DNA of 64,000 bases from an uncultured Eubacteriales bacterium (GCA_959604355.1 CAUHAO010000001.1:132500-196499); one strand, 5' to 3'. Counted from the first letter of the stretch, positions 25,362 to 34,245 are shown. The notes: generated from the sequence alone by a model not told the origin. Numbers and translations: made by a program.

Positions 25362-26735
25362 TCAGCCGATGTTCGGCAGGTTTTCGAGTGATTTTGCGAT
25401 CTCTTCATCCGTGGGGATGTAGTCGCTCATGAGTCCGTCATTGTAATTGCCGTATGCGTACATGTCAAAGTAGCCTGTGCCGGTAAGACCGAAGAGGATT
25501 GTCTTCTCCTCTCCCGTCTCCTTGCATTTGAGCGCCTCGTCTATCGCAACGCGGATAGCGTGGCTGCTTTCGGGCGCGGGAAGGATTCCTTCGATGCGTG
25601 CGAACTGCTGTGCTGCTTCAAATACCGACGTTTGCTCAACGGAACGTGCCGTCATAAAACCGTCATGATAGAGCTGGGATAGGGTGGAGCTCATGCCGTG
25701 ATAGCGCAGACCTCCGGCGTGGTTGGGCGAGGGAATGAAGTTACTGCCGAGAGTGTACATTTTTGCGAGCGGGCAGACCATTCCGGTGTCGCAGAAGTCG
25801 TAAGCGAATTTACCGCGTGTAAAGCTCGGGCAGGACGCGGGCTCAACGGCGATGAATTCATAGTCGCGTTGACCGAGGAGTTTTTCACGCATGAACGGAG
25901 CTATCAGACCTCCGAGGTTGCTTCCGCCGCCGGCACATCCGATGATTACATCGGGGACGATGCCGTATTTATCCATAGCGGCTTTTGCTTCAAGGCCGAT
26001 GACGCTCTGATGCAGCAATACCTGATTGAGCACGCTGCCCAATACATAGCGGTATCCGGGTGTCGAGGTTGCGGCTTCGACCGCTTCGGAGATTGCACAG
26101 CCGAGGCTTCCGCCGGTTCCGGGATGCGCTTGCAGGATCTTTCTGCCGATAGCCGTTGTTTCGGACGGGCTGGGGGTGACGGACGCGCCGTAAGTTCTCA
26201 TTACTTCTCGGCGGAAGGGTTTCTGTTCGTATGAGACCTTTACCATATAGACTTTGCAGTCAAGACCGAGATAAGCGCACGCCATAGACAGGGCTGTACC
26301 CCATTGACCCGCACCTGTTTCGGTCGTGACGCCTTTAAGTCCCTGTTTTTTCGCGTAATACGCCTGAGCAATGGCGGAATTGAGTTTGTGGCTGCCGGAA
26401 GTGTTGTTGCCTTCAAATTTATAATATATTTTTGCAGGGGTCTGGAGCTTTTCTTCGAGGCAGTACGCGCGTACCAGCGGCGAGGGACGGTACATTTTGT
26501 AGAAATTCAATATTTCGTCGGGAATCGCGATATACGGAGTTTTATCATCGAGTTCCTGTTCTACGAGTTCATCGCAGAACACGGCTCCGAGTTCCTCCGC
26601 TGTCATGGGGTTGCCCGTTGCGGGATTGAGCAGCGGCGCAGGTTTGTTTTTCATATCTGCGCGGACGTTGTACCAATATTTCGGCAGTTCGTCTTCTGCG
26701 AGATAGATTTTGTATGGGATCTTTTTGCTTTCCAT
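25362..26735 (-). CDS. trpB: Tryptophan synthase beta chain, TrpB2 type
   Basis: A 457-aa PLP enzyme that condenses indole with serine. It belongs to the longer TrpB2 class: N-terminal extension, RPSPLVRA, the PLP-lysine motif GSHKLNSAIAQAYYA, TETGAGQWGTALS, the phosphate loop CAGGGSNLGG and the C-terminal GLTGTGYFDM. No trpA is nearby, which is usual for TrpB2, thought to salvage indole. The ATG at 26735 follows AAAGGAGAAC. A tryptophan T-box controls it. Confidence 0.93.
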   Translation of the reverse strand: MESKKIPYKIYLAEDELPKYWYNVRADMKNKPAPLLNPATGNPMTAEELGAVFCDELVEQELDDKTPYIAIPDEILNFYKMYRPSPLVRAYCLEEKLQTPAKIYYKFEGNNTSGSHKLNSAIAQAYYAKKQGLKGVTTETGAGQWGTALSMACAYLGLDCKVYMVKVSYEQKPFRREVMRTYGASVTPSPSETTAIGRKILQAHPGTGGSLGCAISEAVEAATSTPGYRYVLGSVLNQVLLHQSVIGLEAKAAMDKYGIVPDVIIGCAGGGSNLGGLIAPFMREKLLGQRDYEFIAVEPASCPSFTRGKFAYDFCDTGMVCPLAKMYTLGSNFIPSPNHAGGLRYHGMSSTLSQLYHDGFMTARSVEQTSVFEAAQQFARIEGILPAPESSHAIRVAIDEALKCKETGEEKTILFGLTGTGYFDMYAYGNYNDGLMSDYIPTDEEIAKSLENLPNIG

Positions 26736-26764
26736 AATGTGTTCTCCTTTCCGAACTGAGGGGC

Positions 26765-27055
26765 AGGAATAAAAAAACGCCCTTGCCCCTAAATAAAAAT
26801 TCAGGGACAAGAGCAATTACTCCTGCGGTACCACCCTGGTTCGCCCGTTAACGGACGCCCTTTGCGACATACTCCGAAAGTTCGTTCATATGTCTGCCGA
26901 TATCACGTTCGGCACCCGTCGCCCCTACTTGCCCGAAGGTTTTCGGTTTGCCCTCATGAGTCCATTCGCTGATATGTCCACCGCCGCGATCCCACCGCCC
27001 GCGACTCTCTTCAGGTGACCTTTATCAGGTACTATTCTCAATCAACGGTTTACTG
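26765..27055 (-). ncRNA. T-box leader, tryptophan-specific
   Basis: On the minus strand the T-box bulge AGGGTGGTACCGC is at 26837-26825, followed by a terminator. Stem I lies at about 27045-26950; the specifier context GAA-TGG-A is at 26967-26961, giving codon UGG (Trp). Uncharged tRNA-Trp would stabilise the antiterminator and switch on trpB. Confidence 0.93.
26770..26814 (-). terminator. T-box regulated terminator
   Basis: Minus strand GCTCTTGTCCCT / AGGGGCAAGGGC (12 pairs, two G-U) followed by GTTTTTTT. Competes with the T-box antiterminator. Confidence 0.9.
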
Positions 27056-27065
27056 TGATGAAGCA

Positions 27066-27094
27066 ATTATAGCACGGCGAAAAGCATTTGTCAA
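27066..27094 (-). promoter_or_regulatory. Consensus sigma-A promoter of the trpB T-box transcript
   Basis: Minus strand perfect TTGACA, 17 nt, perfect TATAAT. Confidence 0.93.
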
Positions 27095-27220
27095 GAGGAA
27101 AAAGAAAAGTTTTTGCCGTGTCGAAAAAATTTCAGATTTTCGTTTCAGCGTTTTTATTGCAAAATACGACACTCGGATATATAATGAGTGTGTTTCAAGA
27201 AGTTTTTCGGAGGTAGGAAC

Positions 27221-28120
27221 GTGTATAAAGAGAAAACCATATCGGCCTTTGCCCGAGTGCTGCTGTTTCTGACGGCGGTGATCTGGGGCGGCTCGTTTAT
27301 AATTGTAAAGGGTGCGGTTGATAACATTCCGCCGATTTTTCTTGTTGCGATACGATTTTCGATATCGAGTGTCTTGCTTGGTCTTATTTTTATAAAGCAT
27401 TTCAAAAATTTTACCGCGGATTATCTGTGGCGCGGTGCGATAATCGGCGCCTGTCTTTTCGGCGCGTACGCGATTCAGACTGCGGGCATACAGCTCACGA
27501 CAGCCGGCAAAAACGCATTTCTTTCATGCCTTTACTCGGTGCTCGTTCCGTTTATGCTGTGGGCGTTTAAGGGCAAACGTCCCGACAGATATAATATCGT
27601 CGCGGCTCTGACGTGCGCTGTCGGTGCGGGGCTCGTAATTCTTGGCACCGTGACCGAAAGTATAAACATCGGTGACTTGATATCCCTTGTCGCAAGCTTT
27701 TTTTACGCGGCGCATTTCGTCGCCGTCGAAAAGCTTTCAAAGAACAAAGACATCATAATAATAACGATATTGCAGTTTGTTTATGCGGCTGTATATTCGT
27801 GGGCACTGACTCTCCTTACCGAAGAAGGCACATTCGTCGGCATTGAGTGGGGTGGGGTTCTGTATCTTGCAATTGCGTGCACGACGCTGGGATTTCTCAT
27901 GCAGAACATCGGTCAGAAGCTCACGAGCTCTTCGTCCGCGTCTCTTATACTCAGCCTCGAGTCCGTTTTCGGCGTGCTGTTTTCGATAATATTCGGTTAT
28001 GAGGAATTGAAGCCTCAGGCGACGGTCGGATTCGTGCTGATTTTCATCGCCGTCATAATATCGGAAACGAAACTCTCTTTTCTTCGCAAAAAAAGGCAAA
28101 CAAATCAAAAAAATACTTGA
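27221..28120 (+). CDS. EamA-family (drug/metabolite) transporter
   Basis: A 299-aa membrane protein with ten predicted helices in two EamA repeats (about 8-140 and 155-290). Hallmarks: LTAVIWGGSFIIVKGAVDNIPPIFLVAIRF in repeat 1 and SLILSLESVFGVLFSIIFGYE in repeat 2. Probably an exporter of small metabolites; substrate unknown. GTG at 27221 is preceded by GGAGGT at 8 nt. Confidence 0.9.
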   Translation: MYKEKTISAFARVLLFLTAVIWGGSFIIVKGAVDNIPPIFLVAIRFSISSVLLGLIFIKHFKNFTADYLWRGAIIGACLFGAYAIQTAGIQLTTAGKNAFLSCLYSVLVPFMLWAFKGKRPDRYNIVAALTCAVGAGLVILGTVTESINIGDLISLVASFFYAAHFVAVEKLSKNKDIIIITILQFVYAAVYSWALTLLTEEGTFVGIEWGGVLYLAIACTTLGFLMQNIGQKLTSSSSASLILSLESVFGVLFSIIFGYEELKPQATVGFVLIFIAVIISETKLSFLRKKRQTNQKNT

Positions 28121-28145
28121 TTTTTATCATTTAATATGCTATACT
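28117..28145 (+). promoter_or_regulatory. Sigma-A promoter of the Gfo/Idh/MocA gene
   Basis: TTGATT, 17 nt, TATACT. It overlaps the stop codon of the EamA gene. Confidence 0.75.
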
Positions 28146-28180
28146 AAACCAAAAGAAAAAATATCGGAGGAAATAAAACA

Positions 28181-29182
28181 ATGGATAAAGTGAAAGTAGC
28201 ATTTATCGGCTGCGGCTCGAGAAACCATGTCCACCTCGAAAAGGTCATGGCAATAGAAGACGCAGAGTTCGTAGGCTTCTGCGACCTCGTACTTGAAAGA
28301 GCCGAAAAATTCGTAAAAGAATCCGGCAAAGGCAAGGCATATACCGATTATAAGACAATGGTAGAGCAGACGAACCCTGACGCGGTGTTCATCGCCGTTC
28401 CCCCGGATTGCCACGGTGATATAGAATTCTTCCTCATCGACAAAAACATCCCGTTCCAGGTCGAGAAACCGATGGCTCTGGATATGGCTCTTGCCGAGAA
28501 AATCAACGCGGCTATTCAGGCAAAAAATCTCATCGTTAACTGCGCGTTTCAGGACAGATATCAGAACCTTACTCAGATAATGAAGGAATTTCTCTCCCAC
28601 GAGCAGTGCGGACACGTTCTCGCAAGCTGGTGCGGAGGCATTCCGCGCAACGAGTGGTGGGCTGTCAAGGAACGTTCCGGCGGTCAGCTCGTTGAGCAGA
28701 ACTGTCATCTGTTTGACCAGCTCCGTTACCTGTTCGGCGAACCAGACAGCGTTTATTGTGTTGCGCACAAGGGTATTGTTGATCCGAAAGTATGGGACTG
28801 CGACCCGCGCTACAACGTCGAGGACTGCTCCTCCGCGCTTATACATTTCAAGAACGGCGTTATCGCGAACGTGTTCACCGGCTGCTATTTTCGCAACACG
28901 GGCTGTCAGAACGGCATTACGGCGTATTGCGTAAATTCCAAAGCCGAATACTTCCTGCGTAATAGACTCAACATCTGCGAAGGCGACGAAGAGACTGATC
29001 GTGTCACGACGTATTATCGCGGTGAAGAGCAGACGGGTATTCAGGACAGAACTTTTGTCGAAGCGGTAAAGAACAACGACGGCTCAAAGCTTCTCTCTCC
29101 TTTCAGCGACGGTATAAAGAGTCTGCGCCTCGTTCTTGCGTGCAACGAGAGCATGGATACCGGTAAGGTCATTAATCTGTAA
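28181..29182 (+). CDS. Gfo/Idh/MocA-family NAD(P)-dependent dehydrogenase
   Basis: A 333-aa oxidoreductase. N-terminal Rossmann fold with FIGCGSRN and VAFIGCG, FIAVPPDCHG, and the catalytic-site QVEKPMALD (EKP motif) at about residues 90-98. The C-terminal alpha/beta substrate domain contains GGQLVEQNCHLFDQLRYLFG with the Asp/His pair. Acts on a sugar or inositol-like alcohol; the substrate is not evident. GGAGG precedes the ATG. Monocistronic. Confidence 0.9.
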   Translation: MDKVKVAFIGCGSRNHVHLEKVMAIEDAEFVGFCDLVLERAEKFVKESGKGKAYTDYKTMVEQTNPDAVFIAVPPDCHGDIEFFLIDKNIPFQVEKPMALDMALAEKINAAIQAKNLIVNCAFQDRYQNLTQIMKEFLSHEQCGHVLASWCGGIPRNEWWAVKERSGGQLVEQNCHLFDQLRYLFGEPDSVYCVAHKGIVDPKVWDCDPRYNVEDCSSALIHFKNGVIANVFTGCYFRNTGCQNGITAYCVNSKAEYFLRNRLNICEGDEETDRVTTYYRGEEQTGIQDRTFVEAVKNNDGSKLLSPFSDGIKSLRLVLACNESMDTGKVINL

Positions 29183-29204
29183 TCGAATATAGATATATAT
29201 CGGA

Positions 29205-29258
29205 GCGCCTTTGGACTGCCTGTTGTAAAGCAGACATGATAGTCCAAAGGCGCCCTTT
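29205..29258 (+). terminator. Terminator after the dehydrogenase gene
   Basis: Long 13-bp stem GCGCCTTTGGACT / AGTCCAAAGGCGC around a 23-nt loop, followed by CCTTT. Confidence 0.65.
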
Positions 29259-29314
29259 CATAAAGTGCGATACGGTGTAACCGGGATTTCGGTTATGCCG
29301 TTTTCTCTTTTATA

Positions 29315-29600
29315 TTAACTCTTTGTGACCGTTTCAACTTTTGATTTTACGGACGCTCATCGAGTATTTTCTCCATATTCTCAGTTTCGGGGATACAGAC
29401 GACGCCGACACCGCGGTAATATTAGGTTCTTTCCCTATGCTTGCGGTTATCCTTTCGGCAAAGCACGAAGACTGTGATTTTTGAAATGAACTCGAGGACA
29501 AGCTCGGGATCAAGTTCTTCAACCTGCCGATCTTCTTTAACTTGCCAATAAACTTTTCAATATCGTATACCTGTCGCTCGACATTTTATATATATGTGCG
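29315..29600 (-). pseudogene. Relic of the C-terminal end of a large serine recombinase
   Basis: Minus-strand fragments in shifting frames: VYDIEKFIGKLKKI (near 29555-29510), then VEELDPELVLEFISKITVF (about 29530-29470), then GVGVVCIPETENMEKILDE (about 29405-29345), ending at a TAA at 29315-29317. This order and spacing match the end of transposon-type serine recombinases (DUF4368 region: ELTPEIL..FIDKI.V, then a YYN.VG strand). At least two frameshifts and a stop interrupt it. Assigned by pattern only. Confidence 0.5.
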
Positions 29601-30072
29601 AAGCGTCCTGCAAATTTTCGCGCAAATCACAGCTCATACCAAGACAACTCTTTCACCTCCGCCTCGGGCTGTTTTATCGGTGCTGTCCGTTCAATTATCA
29701 GGCGGAGATTCTTGCTCTTGCCGCACCCGAAGTCTGCCGCGCCCTTACAGAGTTTTTTTGTATTCAGCGTCGTTCGGATATAACTTGACGAGACGCTTTC
29801 GCGCAATCTTTTTCGACTTTTGTTTAAGGCTGCTTCACTTGGATTTGGCTATTTAATTTCTTTGATGTACGGAGTGCGGGGTCTCCAGACTTTTTTTCAG
29901 TTGTATAAGAATCAACCCCGTAGGAAATATTAATAACGTGGAAGTATGCCATAATCAAAATTGAGTGTAGTATTATATCACACAATTGCGAATTAGGTAA
30001 TAGGTTATTGAAAAACAGTTTCAAAAATATAATAGAATTGATTTGAATACGGTTTTGGCAGAATTCCGCCAA
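29601..30072. other. Gene-free stretch with decayed coding debris
   Basis: No intact gene. On the minus strand between about 29810 and 29625 short frames such as ARKRLVKLYPNDAEYKKTL and NLRLIIERTAPIKQPEAEV look protein-like but are broken by frameshifts and stops, so this is probably further remains of a mobile element. From 29850 to 30072 the sequence is AT-rich and I see nothing. Confidence 0.4.
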
Positions 30073-30100
30073 TTTACATAAACATTACATTTTTTATACA
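30073..30100 (+). promoter_or_regulatory. Pho-box-like direct repeats upstream of pstS
   Basis: TTTACA (30073), ATTACA (30084) and TATACA (30095), each separated by 5 nt, so a strict 11-bp period. This is the layout of Bacillus PhoP boxes (TTAACA-type hexamers, 5-nt gaps). The -10 TATAAT at 30133-30138 has no good -35, which fits an activator-dependent promoter. Confidence 0.6.
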
Positions 30101-30132
30101 CAATTATGGTAGTTATGCTATTTCGTCTGCTG

Positions 30133-30138
30133 TATAAT
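30133..30138 (+). promoter_or_regulatory. -10 element of the pst operon
   Basis: TATAAT 34 nt before the pstS ATG; no recognisable -35, Pho-box-like repeats upstream instead. Confidence 0.55.
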
Positions 30139-30171
30139 AACGTTGCAAAACAAGAAAAGGAGATTTTGAAA

Positions 30172-31047
30172 ATGAAAAAGATTTTTGCACTCATACTCAC
30201 ATTCGCACTTACAGTTTGCTCCATTGGAGCGCTATCCGCTTGCGGTGCCTCAAAGTTCGATGCGAACAAGAACATCAGTGTTGTTACCCGTGAGGACGGA
30301 AGCGGAACGAAATCCGCATTTATGGATATCATCGGTCTGAAAGGTAAAACCGACGTTTCCGGTGTTATCGTTGCAACAGGTACAGCTGCGGTACTTCAGG
30401 AGGTTAAGGGTAATCCTCTCGCAATCGGTTACGATAGTCTTGGCTACATCACCAAAGACGTAAAAATTCTTAAGGTAGACGGCGTTGAAGCTACGATTAA
30501 AAATATCAAGAACGGTACATATAAGATTTCCCGTCCTTTGAACGTGGTATATCAGGAAAGCAAGGTGGCAAGCAAAGTCAACACAGCATTCCTTGCATTT
30601 CTTCAAAGCTCGGACGCGCAGAAGATTATTTCTGATAACGGTTATGTTTCCACAAAGGAAGGCGCGGTAGCATACACGGTGGTTCCCGGACTTTCGGGGC
30701 AGATCGCAATTTCGGGAAGCACATCTCTTAAGCCTCTGATGGAAAAGCTCGCCGCGAAATTTGAAGAAATACAGAACGGGGTAAGTGTTACCGTCGGCGG
30801 CGGAGGAAGCGGCACGGGTTACAACGATGCAAAGAACGGCGTATCCGATTTCGGCATGATCTCCGAAAGCTTTAACTCTTCCAAGGCTGAAAACTGCACC
30901 TACTACGAAGTTTCCAAGGATGGTATCGCAGTCATCGTTAATAAGGCAAATACCATTGACAATATCTCGCTTGAAGACCTTAAGAATATTTACAACGTAG
31001 ATGCAGGCGAAGCGGCTATTACGACTTGGGTTGGCGTATCGAAATAA
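30172..31047 (+). CDS. pstS: Phosphate-binding lipoprotein PstS, circularly permuted
   Basis: A 291-aa lipoprotein (signal ends ALSAC near residue 24) that delivers phosphate to PstCA. The order of the two halves is swapped relative to classical PstS: the phosphate-binding TREDGSGTKSAFMDI segment, normally in the second half, comes first (about residues 38-52), and the normally N-terminal ISGSTSLKPLMEKLAAKF plus DGIAVIVNKAN comes last (about 180-270). The protein ends shortly after NIYNVDAGEAAITTW. Such permuted forms occur in other Clostridia. AAAGGAG precedes the ATG. Confidence 0.88.
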   Translation: MKKIFALILTFALTVCSIGALSACGASKFDANKNISVVTREDGSGTKSAFMDIIGLKGKTDVSGVIVATGTAAVLQEVKGNPLAIGYDSLGYITKDVKILKVDGVEATIKNIKNGTYKISRPLNVVYQESKVASKVNTAFLAFLQSSDAQKIISDNGYVSTKEGAVAYTVVPGLSGQIAISGSTSLKPLMEKLAAKFEEIQNGVSVTVGGGGSGTGYNDAKNGVSDFGMISESFNSSKAENCTYYEVSKDGIAVIVNKANTIDNISLEDLKNIYNVDAGEAAITTWVGVSK

Positions 31048-31048
31048 T

Positions 31049-31957
31049 ATGAAAAATCTGTACAGATTTATAAATGCGAGAGAAAAGGTAATGCGCGGAG
31101 TATTCCTTTTCTCCGCAGTCTTTTCCATTCTTGCGCTTGCGACGATAACAGTGTTCCTGTTTGTCAGCGGAGTTCCGTTCATTGCCAAGACGGGATTTGC
31201 AGAATTTCTCTTTGGAAGCGATTGGGCACCGCTTGCTGACAATGCTTCATACGGCATCTTCCCGATGATCGTAGCATCACTTTACGTTACGGCGCTTTCG
31301 GTAGTTATCGGCATTGGCATAGGTCTGATGACTGCAATCGCTCTTTACAAATTCTGTCCGAAAAGGCTCGTTGCTCTTATAAGGCAGATGATCAACCTGC
31401 TCGCAGGTATTCCGTCGGTTATATTCGGCCTGTTCGGTATGACGGTGATCGTTCCGTTCGTGCGCGATTACATATCACCGAACGGAGTAGGCTACGGCAT
31501 ATTTTCCGCATCCATTGTTCTCGGAATCATGATCTTACCTACTATCGTCAGCGTAAGTCTTGACGCACTGAACAGCGTGCCGAACACCTATTACGAGGGT
31601 GCGCTTGCTCTTGGCGCGACAAAGGAGCAGGCGACATTCAATATTATGTTACCTGCTGCAAAAAGCGGAATATTGGCAGGCGTTGTCCTTGCTATCGGAC
31701 GTGCGATAGGTGAAACAATGGCTGTTATTATGGTTATCGGCGGCAGCCCGGAAATGCCCGAAGGTTTGTTCCAAAGCGTAAGAACGCTGACGGCAAACAT
31801 CGCTATGGGGGCGCTTGAGTTATCGGGAGACGCTCTTTCGGCTCTTATCGCAACGGGCGTTGTACTGTTCGTGTTCACGCTTATTCTCAACGTCAGCTTC
31901 TCGCTCTTAAAGAAGGATAATACCGACAAAAAAGAAAAGCGAGGTGCAAAGAAATGA
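31049..31957 (+). CDS. pstC: Phosphate ABC transporter permease PstC
   Basis: A 302-aa membrane protein with about six helices. Typical elements: INLLAGIPSVIFGLFGMTVIVPFVRD, LPTIVSVSLDALNSVP, the coupling loop YYEGALALGATKEQATFNIMLPAAKSGI, and GRAIGETMAVIMVIGG. Starts 2 nt after pstS and overlaps pstA by 4 nt (ATGA). Slightly lower CpG use than genes to the left. Confidence 0.95.
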   Translation: MKNLYRFINAREKVMRGVFLFSAVFSILALATITVFLFVSGVPFIAKTGFAEFLFGSDWAPLADNASYGIFPMIVASLYVTALSVVIGIGIGLMTAIALYKFCPKRLVALIRQMINLLAGIPSVIFGLFGMTVIVPFVRDYISPNGVGYGIFSASIVLGIMILPTIVSVSLDALNSVPNTYYEGALALGATKEQATFNIMLPAAKSGILAGVVLAIGRAIGETMAVIMVIGGSPEMPEGLFQSVRTLTANIAMGALELSGDALSALIATGVVLFVFTLILNVSFSLLKKDNTDKKEKRGAKK

Positions 31958-32784
31958 GAAAACTGTATTCAGCATTAAAGTACGTTTGTATCGTAGCGCT
32001 CATCATATCATTGATTGCTCTTGCGGCAGTTACCGCATACGTGCTGATAAACGGTGTAGATAAGCTGTCCTCAGACCTTCTTTTCGGTGATTACAGAGAT
32101 TCTCCTTCTATTCTCCCCGCATTTGTCGGGACGCTTGAGCTTGTTGCCATCGCAGCGATTATTGCAGTTCCCATCGGCGTTGCAAGTGCAGTCTTCCTTG
32201 TTGAATACACGAATAACAAAGGAAAATTCGTTAAGATTGTGCAAGTCGCAACCGAAACGCTTGCGGGCATTCCGAGTATCGTTTACGGTCTGTTCGGTTA
32301 CCTGATATTCGTCGTTGCTTTCGGGTGGGGGTATTCGATGATAGGCGGCGGGATTACGCTTGCTATTATGATATTACCGACCATTGTAAGATCTACGCAG
32401 GAGAGCCTGCTTTCCGTGCAGGATGGACTTCGCGAGGGCGCTTATGCGCTCGGTACGAGCAAGGTCAGAACGATTTTTAAAATCGTTCTTCCTTCTGCGG
32501 CAGGCGGTATCGTAACAGCTATCATTCTCGCTATCGGTCGTGTCGTATCTGAAAGCGCGGTATTGATCCTTACCGTCGGCATGGTCGTTAATAGAGTTCC
32601 CGAAACCTTGATGGCACCGGGAACAAGCTTGGCTCTTGATATTTACTATTTCGCAAGCCACGGTTATCCCGATGAGGCGGCAGCAACAGCGGTCGTTCTG
32701 CTCGTATTCGTAATTTTCTTGAATCTGATTGCAGGATGGATCGGCAACCTTATCAAAAAATCAACGTATGGAGATGCAAAATGA
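31954..32784 (+). CDS. pstA: Phosphate ABC transporter permease PstA
   Basis: A 276-aa membrane protein, six helices. Motifs: AAIIAVPIGVASAVFLVEY, ETLAGIPSIVYGLFGYL, LPTIVRSTQESLLSVQDGLREGAYALGTSKVRTIFKIVLPSA (coupling region) and GRVVSESAVLILTVG. ATGA overlaps with both neighbours indicate one translationally coupled unit pstC-pstA-pstB. Confidence 0.95.
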   Translation: MRKLYSALKYVCIVALIISLIALAAVTAYVLINGVDKLSSDLLFGDYRDSPSILPAFVGTLELVAIAAIIAVPIGVASAVFLVEYTNNKGKFVKIVQVATETLAGIPSIVYGLFGYLIFVVAFGWGYSMIGGGITLAIMILPTIVRSTQESLLSVQDGLREGAYALGTSKVRTIFKIVLPSAAGGIVTAIILAIGRVVSESAVLILTVGMVVNRVPETLMAPGTSLALDIYYFASHGYPDEAAATAVVLLVFVIFLNLIAGWIGNLIKKSTYGDAK

Positions 32785-33551
32785 ATGGATTTACAGGTAG
32801 TATGAATATCACAGCAAAGGGCTGCAACCTTTACTACGATGATTTTCATGCTTTGAAAAATATAGATATAGAAATTCCCGAAAAGCAGGTTACGGCGCTG
32901 ATCGGACCTTCGGGATGCGGAAAGTCTACTTTTCTTAAAATATTTAACAGAATGAACGACCTCGTGGAAGGCTGCCGCATGGAAGGAGAGTACCGTATCG
33001 GCGGAGTGGATATCTTCAAAAAGGGAACCGACGTAAATGTTCTTCGCAAGAATGTCGGTATGGTATTTCAAAAGCCCAATCCTTTCCCGATGAGCATTTA
33101 TGATAACATAGCCTTCGCTCCGAGAACCTTCGGCATCACAAAAAAGAGTGAGCTTGATGAGATCGTCGAGCAGTCTTTGCGCCGTGCGAGTATTTGGGAC
33201 GAGGTGAAAGACAGGCTTCGTAAAAATGCTCTCGGCATGAGCGGCGGTCAGCAGCAGAGACTTTGTATAGCGCGTTCTCTCGCCGCAAGTCCGAAGGTTT
33301 TGCTTATGGATGAGCCGACCTCCGCACTTGATCCTATCTCCACGGGCAAGATAGAGGAGCTAATTGAGGAGCTGAAGCTTGACATTACCATTGTTATTGT
33401 TACCCACAATATGCAACAGGCAACGAGAATTGCAGACAGGACGGCATTTTTCTTGCTCGGAGAGCTTGTTGAATACGGTAACACCGACGATATCTTCACT
33501 TCTCCGCGTGATCCGCGTACCGAGCGTTACATTACGGGAAGATTCGGCTGA
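32781..33551 (+). CDS. pstB: Phosphate ABC transporter ATP-binding protein PstB
   Basis: A 256-aa ATPase with the strongly conserved PstB pattern: YYDDFHALKNIDIEI, Walker A GPSGCGKSTFLK, FNRMNDLV, VGMVFQKPNPFPMSIYDNIAF, LSGGQ-type MSGGQQQRLCIARSLA, LLMDEPTSALDPIST and VTHNMQQA. ATG at 32781 overlaps the pstA stop; an earlier in-frame ATG lies well inside pstA. Confidence 0.97.
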   Translation: MNGFTGSMNITAKGCNLYYDDFHALKNIDIEIPEKQVTALIGPSGCGKSTFLKIFNRMNDLVEGCRMEGEYRIGGVDIFKKGTDVNVLRKNVGMVFQKPNPFPMSIYDNIAFAPRTFGITKKSELDEIVEQSLRRASIWDEVKDRLRKNALGMSGGQQQRLCIARSLAASPKVLLMDEPTSALDPISTGKIEELIEELKLDITIVIVTHNMQQATRIADRTAFFLLGELVEYGNTDDIFTSPRDPRTERYITGRFG

Positions 33552-33591
33552 TATTGTATATTTTATGGTGTAATATGAGGAGATAAGAAAA

Positions 33592-34245
33592 ATGTCTATC
33601 AGAAAAATATTTGAAGAAGAGCTTGCAGAACTGAAAACCCAGCTCGTAGAGATGTGCAGGCTGACTGAGCAGATGATATCAGACGCCATAAGCGCGCTTG
33701 TTAACCGCGACCGAGAGCTTGGAAAAAGCATAGGTGTAATGGATAAGCGCGTTGACGATTATGAGATGTCGATAGAAAAGAAATGTATGCGCATCCTACT
33801 CAAGCAACAGCCTGTTGCAAAGGATTTTCGCGAGGTTTCAACCGCGCTGAAAATGATTACCGATATTGAGCGCTTCGGAGACCAGGCTGCAGATATCGGC
33901 GACCTCGTATATACGATGCCGGGGGATACTTATATCAAGAAGCTTACACATATTACCGCTATGGGCAACCTTGCCATAAAGATGGTCCGAGAGAGCGTAA
34001 ATTCCTTCATTAACAACGACGAGAGGCTTGCCGACGAGGTTATCGCACTCGACGATCAAATGGACGATCTTTTCGTTACGGTCAAGACCGAGCTCATCGA
34101 GCTTATTAAAAAGGACGGAAATAACGGAGACCAGGGCATAGAGCTGATGATGGTCGCAAAATATCTGGAGCGTATCGGCGACCATGCCGTAAACGTAGCC
34201 GAATGGACGAAATATAACGAAACCGGAGTACATCAAAAGTTTTAA
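33592..34245 (+). CDS. phoU: Phosphate-signalling regulator PhoU
   Basis: A 217-aa helical protein that links PstSCAB activity to the PhoR kinase. Two PhoU repeats of three helices with the metal-binding EX(K/R)XXDXXXD-like patterns: DYEMSIEKKCMRILL and DIERFGDQAADIGDL in repeat 1, YLERIGDHAVNVAEW in repeat 2. The last base of its stop codon is the first base of the ATG of the decayed response-regulator gene, showing that a phoP-phoR pair was once part of this operon. Confidence 0.95.
   Translation: MSIRKIFEEELAELKTQLVEMCRLTEQMISDAISALVNRDRELGKSIGVMDKRVDDYEMSIEKKCMRILLKQQPVAKDFREVSTALKMITDIERFGDQAADIGDLVYTMPGDTYIKKLTHITAMGNLAIKMVRESVNSFINNDERLADEVIALDDQMDDLFVTVKTELIELIKKDGNNGDQGIELMMVAKYLERIGDHAVNVAEWTKYNETGVHQKF

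Noticed and set aside
29542..29856. 104-codon plus-strand frame in the debris region
   Set aside because: No ribosome site and no family pattern; the minus strand shows recognisable recombinase remains instead.
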